Below the pieces are notes generated by a model. The model saw nothing but the letters and a program-made list of their open reading frames with translations. It was not told the DNA's origin and made no database searches. From G965232465 sp965232465 (GTDB taxonomy: Bacteria; Pseudomonadota; Alphaproteobacteria; JAQWUY01), in NCBI GenBank assembly GCA_965232465.1, contig OZ246977.1, positions 248,001 through 312,000 on the forward strand: a DNA stretch of 64,000 nucleotides, written 5' to 3'. Positions 44,369 through 51,769 of this stretch are shown here, in pieces; position 1 is the stretch's first letter; each line of letters begins with the position of its first letter. The translations under genes and the position numbers were made by a program.

Positions 44369-45196
44369 TTAATGGTCCAAACAATGGGGTCCACTTCTTT
44401 CGTCTATGTCTATTGGGGTGCTGTTTGGTCTTAGAGCATTTTTTAAACGGCGTTTCTTTGCTCTTTCCATGCGTTTTTCATAATCGGCTTTTATTTGGGT
44501 TATTCGTTCGGGTTTTGATAATTCTTCTAGGGATTCGCTTTGTAACCATGTGAAGGGGGTGCCTCCGTCCATGGCAGTTTTTTCGTAGGATTTGGCTTCT
44601 TCAAAGGCTTCTGGGTGTTTTTCCATTAGGTGTACCCATTCAATTTTGCGTTGGAAGAAGCAGAAAGTACAGCCACTTCTTGATCGCCACTCATAGTATT
44701 TTGGCAAGCCTAATCCCGAATGTTCCAAAATTGCCATGACACCATTTTTGTCGATGGTGTCATCCCTGAAGGGTAATTTAATCTTTAAGTTTTCATCTCT
44801 TGATTGGTATCCTTCACGGTATTCTTCGTCACTGCGGATTGCCACATAGGAATAAACTGTATAGCCATCATCTAAAAAACCTCTGACCCATTGTTCAAAA
44901 GGTTGTAATTTCATGCGAATGGTACACCAACGGGCTTGTGCTGACGGTAAAAAGTTATTGTGTTGTTCCAGCCAAAAGTCAAATCCACGATCGGGGTTTA
45001 GGCGTAAAATAGGTTTGCCTAAATATCCCTCAAGCATAGCAAGGTACGCATATACTTCGGGTAATTCTTTACCTGTATCAGTGAAGAAATATTCTATGTC
45101 TAAATCTGGGTAAGTATCCCGTATGTATATGGCTAGGGCAGAAGAGTCCTTTCCGCCCGATAATCCTAATACATGTTTTACTTTAACTTTTGCCAT
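44369..45196 (-). CDS. sspD: SspD-like PAPS-reductase-family protein, C-terminus replaced by IS-A
   Basis: This 275-aa member of the PP-loop ATP pyrophosphatase family (DndC/SspD type) activates and transfers sulfur for phosphorothioate DNA. The PP-loop GLSGGKDSSALAIYI is at the N-terminus. Candidate Fe-S cysteines are in RWCTIRMKL and SGCTFCFFQRKIEW. The last eight codons and the stop come from IS-A. Excising the IS and one TTC restores ...DIDELYGTSKVCITCHK-stop, ending in a CxxC. It overlaps the sspC end by 14 nt. Truncation removes only the tail, so the core may still fold; activity is uncertain. The Ssp rather than Dnd label rests on the DUF4007 partner. Confidence 0.78.
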   Translation of the reverse strand: MAKVKVKHVLGLSGGKDSSALAIYIRDTYPDLDIEYFFTDTGKELPEVYAYLAMLEGYLGKPILRLNPDRGFDFWLEQHNNFLPSAQARWCTIRMKLQPFEQWVRGFLDDGYTVYSYVAIRSDEEYREGYQSRDENLKIKLPFRDDTIDKNGVMAILEHSGLGLPKYYEWRSRSGCTFCFFQRKIEWVHLMEKHPEAFEEAKSYEKTAMDGGTPFTWLQSESLEELSKPERITQIKADYEKRMERAKKRRLKNALRPNSTPIDIDERSGPHCLDH

Positions 45197-48100
45197 CTGG
45201 TTTATCTTCCACTTGTTGTTTTAAAACTTCTGCTAAAATTGAAATGGCTCTGTCCTTGTCTATATCCTTTAATATGCCACTAATTTCTTTTCTTAGCTTA
45301 TCATTTTGGGTGTTATGGATTAAATCTGTTAAATCATGTGTTTTAAACCCACCCTGTCCAGACCCCACTATAACTGAAATTGCTACTCGTGATGCCTGTT
45401 GTTTTTTTTCTACATAGGTATATAATTCGGATTTTTTAAAAGCATCGCACAATTCTGCTAGGTTTAATTTTACCCGTTCAAAATCCATATCTATCCAATC
45501 GTTTGTTGCCCCTACTGCAACTAAACCGGCGATGCCTTCAAGGCATTGTCTTTCGACACCTCCGTGTGCGTCCATTTGTATTTCTTTTAGACGATTAGCA
45601 AATGCAGGCACGAGTAAATCTGCATTTTCATTACTGCTTTTTTTACCTGTTTTAGTCACTACACCAACCCGTAATTGACTTACTTTTTCTGCCCGTTCAT
45701 GCAATGCTTTAAGACTTTTTGGCGTTAGTATTCCCACTTGTAATGCGTCTAATAAAAGCTGTCCTAATTGTGTTAAACGATCGGGATAGAATTGTTTGAT
45801 TTCCATGAAGGTATATGCGAACGCATCTGCTGTGTTATCTATGTGGTTACATATATTAGGAATATCTTCGAACAATAACTTATTCGGATCATTGGCACTG
45901 TGTATGGCATTTCTTAATTTTATTGCCCTTGTAGACAACATCTTGGTGCGAAGTGTCCATTTGTTTAGGCTATCAAAAATTTGCACAATAGCCCTTGCTG
46001 TATCCAGGGGATTTTTAAAAGTATATTGCATATTGGGATACATGGCATTGATTTTTTCATTAACATCTACGATAAAATCTGTGTTTTCTTGGTTAATATG
46101 AATCCACCGTATGGAAATTTTAGGTGACATTTTTATCAAATATTCAATAAATAAATCGTCGACAAACGGTCTGTATATGCCTTCTATGTATGTGGTTACC
46201 ATGCTCTCACGGGTTTTTAAATACAAGGTCAATAAGATATTTACCATGCCTTTTTTAACACCTAGGGGGCGGGATTGCCACAACTGTATAATTTCTGAAA
46301 TATGCACATGTCCGATTTGTTGTTGTAGGTATAAATCTGTTTTATGCCATAAGTTTTTTAGTTTATATGTATTATCAGGTTCCAAAAATTCCCAAAAGTC
46401 TTCGCCTGTGTCTTTATATATTCCTGTGTTTTCCAGAAAAATTTTATATAACCCCATTTCTGCCGGGAAACCTTTAAACCCTAATTGCTGTTTACCTTCT
46501 TGTAGTATCATAGCCTTAATTAAGTTATTCGAAGCCGTATTTGCATTGGCTGAGGGCTTGTTACGGTTCATAAGTTCGCTTTTTATGCATAATGCATCTG
46601 GATATATGTCCGTATCTATAATATCCGATATAACCGTGTTTAATATGGATATCGTTTTCTTTTTATGCGTTTTTTTAGTCCACTCACTACCATTATGCCA
46701 TACATAATACCAGTTCGTTGAGATATGCAAGTTTTGCTGAATAGCATTGTTTAATGCTGTATTGGCATGGGTGATACGATCGTTTATTTCCCGCCTTGCC
46801 ACCGCATCACCGCCTAAATCGGTTTTGTTATCCAGTATCCATTCGCAATATTTTAAGTCTTTTGTGCAATCAATAATATCTTGGGCATTATCGGCAAATG
46901 TAAACAAAATAGGATGGGATATTTTGGCTTTTTCCAAATTTGCACAAATATTTTTTTGCGTTGCTTTGCCCAGTAAAATAATCAAACATCCGTCCGCCCC
47001 CTTCGATAGGGCATGAGCAGTTGCATCTGCACATTGATCAGGTGTCATGATTTTAATATCAAACCATCGCAACGCCCCTGTGGTATGATAATGCTTTTTG
47101 GCTATGATAGGGCGAAGATTCATTGCTTGGGTAGTTTTTGTCGGGTCAATATCTTGTATTTTTAATTGTGCATCGGTTAATGCAACTTCCATATCAAAAT
47201 CGCTACCTTCGTATAACGCATATAGGCTTTGATACTTTTTAAATATGAGTATAGACCACTGCGTTAGATCTTGTAATACGGATTGTAATATATCTATATG
47301 CACAACCGTTTTTAAACTATCCATATGGGCTTTTAGCCCTGATTGTCCCATAAACATATCCAGTAAAATAATAGTTTTTAATACCTGTACATGATAGATA
47401 TCGCCCCCTTGTTTTTCACAGCGATTAAGGGATTCTAATCCCATAGCCCAACGGCTGGCATCCGCCGATGTCATAATAGATGGCTCTAAGTTAAAACGGA
47501 TATAGTCGTATAGTTTATCGGGAGTGTATAAAAATTCTGTATTATATTCGGTGGTTTGGATAAATTCTTTAAATCCCCCTGTTTCTGCGGATGTAAGAAA
47601 TGCAAATATACTGCGTTGGTTTTGCCCAAAACGCCGTTTAGACAAAGGACCTAATAAGCATGTGGTAATCGGATGCAAGGGGAAAGTTTGCGATAAATTT
47701 GCGTGAATATGCGATTGTACACCCTGCTTATTGTCAGCAATCAGTTTCGATATATATTTAGAAGTATGTGTATACGATGTGGGGGTTTTGGGGGCGTTTA
47801 TGGCTTTGGTAATAAGGGCAATCTGCTCTTCACCAGCCACATTGATGGCAAGGTCAATAAATCGTCCTTGTATTTTATTCCACTCGTTGCGGGTATTAGA
47901 ATTTAGCGACCGCCCATATGCGTTAAACGATTGGTGTAATATGCCCACAATAATAATTTTACCATTACTGCGATTGGCAAGTTCCGCCAGTTGCTGTAAA
48001 ATATGAATATCCCCATCGCCACGGATAGCAGAGTCCAAAAACTTACCCATTTCATCAATGACCAACACGACACCATCATTACGCTTTGATATACGATTTA

Positions 48101-48551
48101 TGGCATCGCAGATACCTTGTGAATCTTGCGTAGCAATTTTTGTGCCTTTGCAAGATTTTCGGATAGCATTGACTATGACAGCTATAGGATTTTCTGGACG
48201 ACCGACCACAGGAATAAATATGCGTCCGTTATCATTGGGTAACAAAACAGGTCTTATATCATTGTATGCCTGATTGCCTAGCTGTCGTTTTGCCTCTTTT
48301 ATAAGGTCGTTATCCAAAGAAATAAGGGCATTAAACAGCAAAGCTAAACTAGATTTACCTACGCCATAGGACCCAGTCCAAGTAAATGCACATTGTCCTG
48401 AATTTATATTTTTTGCCATACTCGAAAGGACTTGTTTTGACGATTCAGGGCAGACAAAACCTCTTAGAATATCCACCACTTTAATATCAGTGTTGATTTG
48501 TATAGACCGTTGAAAATGGTTATTTATGGTAACTTTTTCAGCGTACTTCAT
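45183..48551 (-). CDS. sspC: SspC-like large P-loop ATPase
   Basis: This 1122-aa protein has Walker A GSYGVGKSS at residues 60-68 and Walker B VVLVIDEMGKF with a sensor-like IIIVGILHQSF. The rest is a long helical region with no further domain I recognise. SspC is the ATPase of the SspBCD single-strand phosphorothioation complex; similar ATPases occur in other defence systems (BrxC/PglY-like), so the name depends on the neighbours. It starts in an ATGA overlap with sspB and overlaps sspD, so the three are translationally coupled. Confidence 0.75.
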   Translation of the reverse strand: MKYAEKVTINNHFQRSIQINTDIKVVDILRGFVCPESSKQVLSSMAKNINSGQCAFTWTGSYGVGKSSLALLFNALISLDNDLIKEAKRQLGNQAYNDIRPVLLPNDNGRIFIPVVGRPENPIAVIVNAIRKSCKGTKIATQDSQGICDAINRISKRNDGVVLVIDEMGKFLDSAIRGDGDIHILQQLAELANRSNGKIIIVGILHQSFNAYGRSLNSNTRNEWNKIQGRFIDLAINVAGEEQIALITKAINAPKTPTSYTHTSKYISKLIADNKQGVQSHIHANLSQTFPLHPITTCLLGPLSKRRFGQNQRSIFAFLTSAETGGFKEFIQTTEYNTEFLYTPDKLYDYIRFNLEPSIMTSADASRWAMGLESLNRCEKQGGDIYHVQVLKTIILLDMFMGQSGLKAHMDSLKTVVHIDILQSVLQDLTQWSILIFKKYQSLYALYEGSDFDMEVALTDAQLKIQDIDPTKTTQAMNLRPIIAKKHYHTTGALRWFDIKIMTPDQCADATAHALSKGADGCLIILLGKATQKNICANLEKAKISHPILFTFADNAQDIIDCTKDLKYCEWILDNKTDLGGDAVARREINDRITHANTALNNAIQQNLHISTNWYYVWHNGSEWTKKTHKKKTISILNTVISDIIDTDIYPDALCIKSELMNRNKPSANANTASNNLIKAMILQEGKQQLGFKGFPAEMGLYKIFLENTGIYKDTGEDFWEFLEPDNTYKLKNLWHKTDLYLQQQIGHVHISEIIQLWQSRPLGVKKGMVNILLTLYLKTRESMVTTYIEGIYRPFVDDLFIEYLIKMSPKISIRWIHINQENTDFIVDVNEKINAMYPNMQYTFKNPLDTARAIVQIFDSLNKWTLRTKMLSTRAIKLRNAIHSANDPNKLLFEDIPNICNHIDNTADAFAYTFMEIKQFYPDRLTQLGQLLLDALQVGILTPKSLKALHERAEKVSQLRVGVVTKTGKKSSNENADLLVPAFANRLKEIQMDAHGGVERQCLEGIAGLVAVGATNDWIDMDFERVKLNLAELCDAFKKSELYTYVEKKQQASRVAISVIVGSGQGGFKTHDLTDLIHNTQNDKLRKEISGILKDIDKDRAISILAEVLKQQVEDKPDGKS

Positions 48552-49495
48552 GGACGGGGTATTCCATATATTTGCTTTAATATGTCTATTGACACAGCAT
48601 CACTTAATTGTAAATCGTTCGGTTTTGATAATTGCCGTAGCCCTGCAGATTCGCTATATTCTAAGCCTTTAATAACCGTATGAACATCATACATATACTG
48701 TGCTACATCTTCTTCGAACAATAAAAATACTCTACCGGGTGATCCCGGTTCGTTTGTTAAGGCTTCTATGCTCATGGTATTACTTTTTGAATCATACTGT
48801 TGCCAAAATTGTATCAATCCATAGCAGAATACTTCCAAAGATAAACTGTTTTTTTTACCCCGATTTAGATAATATCTGCCATCTGTTCCTTCGGATATTA
48901 AATGCAGTTCGGAAAATAACGCCAACAACTGTTCTTCTTGCGAACAGGCATTATTGCGGGGACAATACAACTGTAAAAAGCAATCGACATCTTTTTTAAT
49001 AGTCGATATGCTAGCCTGTTTCCAGCCCCTATATTCTATTAAATCTATAATTTTCTTGCACAAAATATCTTTGTCGAAATCTGGTCGTATATAATTGTTA
49101 AAAATATAATAAAAAGTCGTAGTATGAGGGGCAGATATAAGATGCCAATGTACAATCCACATACTCGCAGGATTTTCCATCCAAGGGTCACCGTTATCTT
49201 CGTCGAACATGATTTTTGCATGTTCCGACAGGGTTAAATCATTTGCTTGTGGCCGTAAAATTTGTGTCCGCTCCGCCCAAAATCGCATCGATTGTACCAT
49301 ATTTTTACCCACCCCAAAAGTGGCAATGGCCGAATCTTCTGTAAAAATAGATTTTAGATTATTTCCCTTTTTCCCTTGTTTTTCAATAACTTCATCATAT
49401 ATTTTCTTTAACCAGCCATAGCGTAATGGAAAGGTCTGATGTCCAGAAAAAGAAGGCGTATAATCCGCATTATTATACAAAGGTCCTCTATCCAT
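48548..49495 (-). CDS. sspB: SspB-like DUF4007 protein
   Basis: This 315-aa protein begins with the DUF4007 hallmark FSGHQTFPLRYGWLKK and contains GVGKNMVQSMRFWAERT, a winged-helix-like element. DUF4007 proteins in Ssp systems are described as the DNA-nicking/recognition component that directs sulfur insertion. It is the first gene of sspBCD and is divergent from the NYN-sspA pair. The region before it contains a 13-bp tandem repeat and an inverted repeat. Confidence 0.8.
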   Translation of the reverse strand: MDRGPLYNNADYTPSFSGHQTFPLRYGWLKKIYDEVIEKQGKKGNNLKSIFTEDSAIATFGVGKNMVQSMRFWAERTQILRPQANDLTLSEHAKIMFDEDNGDPWMENPASMWIVHWHLISAPHTTTFYYIFNNYIRPDFDKDILCKKIIDLIEYRGWKQASISTIKKDVDCFLQLYCPRNNACSQEEQLLALFSELHLISEGTDGRYYLNRGKKNSLSLEVFCYGLIQFWQQYDSKSNTMSIEALTNEPGSPGRVFLLFEEDVAQYMYDVHTVIKGLEYSESAGLRQLSKPNDLQLSDAVSIDILKQIYGIPRP

Positions 49496-49522
49496 TGTCT
49501 TTTTTTATCATATGTAATATTT

Positions 49523-49612
49523 CCTTTTGGAGTACCTTTCCAAAGGCACCTATACGCTTTTAACATGTATTTAAAATATTGTCTATCATTTTTTTCTTGC
49601 ATTTTTTTCTTG
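49523..49612. promoter_or_regulatory. Inverted and tandem repeats in the sspB upstream region
   Basis: CCTTTTGGA...TTTCCAAAGG (49523-49546) is an imperfect inverted repeat about 30 bp upstream of the sspB ATG. Two abutting copies of CATTTTTTTCTTG follow at 49587-49612. They lie between divergent sspB and the NYN gene and may be control sites for the modification genes. Confidence 0.35.
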
Positions 49613-49678
49613 CATTCTAGGTGCAGATAGTGTATATACTGATATTGTAACTATATCCATTCGTTTAGGATGGAGTGC

Positions 49679-49698
49679 GAGGCTCCTTGTGGAGCCTC
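49679..49698 (+). promoter_or_regulatory. Perfect hairpin in the leader of the NYN-sspA pair
   Basis: GAGGCTCC-TTGT-GGAGCCTC is a perfect 8-bp GC-rich stem with a 4-nt loop, followed by TGCTTTTA. It is striking in this AT-rich stretch and sits 21 nt before the TTG start of the NYN gene. It could be an attenuator or an RNA target for autoregulation by the NYN protein. Confidence 0.6.
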
Positions 49699-49719
49699 TG
49701 CTTTTATGGAAGAAAAGTA

Positions 49720-50343
49720 TTGAAAAAAGTCATTGCCTATATTGATGGTTTTAACCTGTATTATGGAAGCCTAAGAGGCACACCATACAAATGGTTGGAC
49801 TTAAATATGATGCTTAGCCATTTGTTAGGTGATGCATATCAAGTTGTAAAAATTAAATTTTTTACTGCCAAAGTAAAGCCACATGCTGGTGACACCACTG
49901 TTCACTTACGACAATCTTATTATTTAAGGGCTTTGCAGGCATACATACCTAATATTGAAATTTGTTATGGGTATTTTTCCCGTCATAGCATTCGTATGCC
50001 AAATGCTTTTCCACCGCCCAATATGGTACAGGTGATTAAAACCGAAGAAAAAGGATCTGATGTAAACTTGGCGGTGCATATGTTGAATGATGCATGGTTA
50101 AATACATACGATTGTGCGGTTTTGGTTTCAAATGACACAGACATGTCCGAATCTTTAAACTTAATCAAACGATACCACCCCAACAAGCAAATAGGTATTA
50201 TTACCCCGGGTAATAGGGGAACTGCACATATATTAAGGCAACATACGGATTTTATAAAACAAATTCGACAAGGTGTATTAAAAAATAGCCAATTACCCCA
50301 TAACATACCCAATACAAATATTAGAAAACCTCTAGAATGGTAG
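49720..50343 (+). CDS. NYN-domain (PIN-like) nuclease
   Basis: This 207-aa protein has the NYN core with its acidic residues: IDGFNLYYG at the N-terminus, EEKGSDVNLAVHML in the middle and LVSNDTDM. Such proteins are metal-dependent RNases of the DUF88/LabA group. I prefer TTG 49720, which has GGAAGAAAAG upstream, over a GTG at 49675 that would translate the hairpin. The stop is 4 nt before sspA, so the two are co-expressed. A role as toxin-like effector or RNA regulator of the defence locus is inferred. Confidence 0.8.
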   Translation: MKKVIAYIDGFNLYYGSLRGTPYKWLDLNMMLSHLLGDAYQVVKIKFFTAKVKPHAGDTTVHLRQSYYLRALQAYIPNIEICYGYFSRHSIRMPNAFPPPNMVQVIKTEEKGSDVNLAVHMLNDAWLNTYDCAVLVSNDTDMSESLNLIKRYHPNKQIGIITPGNRGTAHILRQHTDFIKQIRQGVLKNSQLPHNIPNTNIRKPLEW

Positions 50344-50347
50344 CCAA

Positions 50348-51496
50348 ATGATATATTTGGATAATCAGGCAACAACCCCCTTAGATCCCGATGTTATACA
50401 AGCCATGCGTCCATATGGCGAAGGCGAACTATTTGCCAATCCCCATTCGACATCACATATACTTGGCATTCAATCTGCCAAAACTGTTGAAAAACACAGA
50501 ACGCAAGTGGCAGAATATTTAAATGTGTTATCGTCAGAAATTATATTCACTTCGGGTGCAACAGAGTCCAATAATATTGCCATTATTGGTACCGCCATAA
50601 AAGCAAAAGAAAAAAATGTCAATCGTCATAAGATATTAGTATCCAGTACAGAACATAAGTGCGTACTAGGAGCCGTCCGCTTTGCCGAACATCACTTCGG
50701 TATACAAGCCATATACATTCCAAATCTTAAATGTGGTACTGTCGACATGGACTTTATCAAACAGCATATGGATGACCAAGTGTTACAAGTATGTGTCATG
50801 GGAACCAACAATGAAATTGGTACCAACCAACCCATACAAACAATAGGACAGTTATGTGCAGAATACGATGTCAATTTTCATGTGGATGTGGCACAGTCCG
50901 CATACATGCACATAGACCCCATAGATTGCAATATAACAACTATGAGCGTATCGTCCCATAAAATATATGGACCAAAAGGCATAGGGTGCCTATATATAAA
51001 CAGTTTTGATGCCCCCATAACACCATCCCCCATAATGTATGGAGGCGGTCAAGAAAATAATATCCGCCCCGGCACACTCCCCACCCCTTTAATAGTAGGT
51101 TTCGGCACAGCCACCAAAAAAATGGTGGCAGTACGAAAAACAGAACCTGCAAAGTTACAGGAATTACAGAATCTGTTCATAAGAGAATTACAAAAAACAA
51201 ACATCCCTTTTAACATAAATGGCACAGCGAAAAATCGTCATCCTGGAAATATAAATATCGAATTCATAAGCATAGACGCTATCACATTATTAACTAAAAT
51301 AGGACAAAAAATATGTGCCTCCACAGGCTCAGCCTGCACCAGCGGAATACAAGAACCCTCACATGTATTAAAAGCCATTGACTTAACAACCCAACAATGC
51401 GACTCCTCCATACGCTTTTCAATTGGTAGGTTTACAGCAAAACAAGATATTGTACAGGCTATTCAAATAATTACAGAAAATGTTATTAAACAATAA
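50348..51496 (+). CDS. sspA: Cysteine desulfurase, SspA/DndA/IscS-like
   Basis: This 382-aa PLP enzyme takes sulfur from cysteine and passes it on as a persulfide. Motifs: IYLDNQATTPLDP, TSGATESNN, the PLP Lys in SSHKIYGPKG (about residue 205) and the catalytic Cys loop STGSACTSG (about residue 330). Its place next to sspBCD and away from Fe-S assembly genes points to the sulfur donor for phosphorothioation rather than housekeeping IscS, though it could serve both. Confidence 0.85.
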   Translation: MIYLDNQATTPLDPDVIQAMRPYGEGELFANPHSTSHILGIQSAKTVEKHRTQVAEYLNVLSSEIIFTSGATESNNIAIIGTAIKAKEKNVNRHKILVSSTEHKCVLGAVRFAEHHFGIQAIYIPNLKCGTVDMDFIKQHMDDQVLQVCVMGTNNEIGTNQPIQTIGQLCAEYDVNFHVDVAQSAYMHIDPIDCNITTMSVSSHKIYGPKGIGCLYINSFDAPITPSPIMYGGGQENNIRPGTLPTPLIVGFGTATKKMVAVRKTEPAKLQELQNLFIRELQKTNIPFNINGTAKNRHPGNINIEFISIDAITLLTKIGQKICASTGSACTSGIQEPSHVLKAIDLTTQQCDSSIRFSIGRFTAKQDIVQAIQIITENVIKQ

Positions 51497-51624
51497 ATTA
51501 TATCAGATGCACCACCTTATAAAAAATTTCAGACTAGATAACAAATAAATCTTGAATTGTTAAAAATTTTGTGATAGTGTGCTATAAATGGTATATAAGT
51601 AAGATTTTGAGGAATAATTTAGTC

Positions 51625-51750
51625 ATGGAACAAAATATAGAGGAATCAGCGATTCAAATAGCCGAGGAGACTTTGAATAATGTAAGAGTAGGTTCTGACT
51701 CAGACAAAAATATTATCAGAAATATTTTGATTGCATTGGATAAAGCATAA
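51625..51750 (+). CDS. 41-aa conserved-looking small ORF before the DndD-like ATPase
   Basis: ATG 51625, with TGAGG about 12 nt upstream, opens a 41-codon acidic frame (MEQNIEESAIQIAEETLNNV...) predicted as two helices. It ends 19 nt before the ATPase gene on the same strand. TATAAA at 51583-51588 could be the -10 of the promoter for it and the restriction genes. I do not recognise it; a small antidote, adaptor or leader peptide is possible. Confidence 0.45.
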   Translation: MEQNIEESAIQIAEETLNNVRVGSDSDKNIIRNILIALDKA

Positions 51751-51769
51751 AAAATATTAAGGCTGGTAT

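Larger units (their letters stand above)
43092..44398 (+). mobile_element. IS-A copy 2, IS3-family element, complete
   Basis: This 1307-bp element has ends AGAAATGGTCCCC (left) and, reversed, AGAAGTGGACCCC (right). A 3-bp target duplication TTC lies at 43089-43091 and 44399-44401. It is a near-identical direct repeat of the copy at the window start, 42 kb away. It sits inside the 3' end of sspD and separates sspD from the OLD gene. Confidence 0.96.

Noticed and set aside
1..44398. A 42-kb mobile unit between the two direct IS-A copies
   Set aside because: The interval holds ATP synthase, priA, purA and other core genes; the complete copy has its own TTC duplication.
44369..49495. BREX type 4 or DndBCDE system
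   Set aside because: A PAPS-reductase-like gene occurs in these too, but there is no PglZ, BrxL, DndB or DndE, and DUF4007 marks the Ssp type.
49408..49602. 64-aa minus-strand frame overlapping the sspB start
   Set aside because: It overlaps sspB out of frame, lacks a ribosome site and contains the regulatory repeats.
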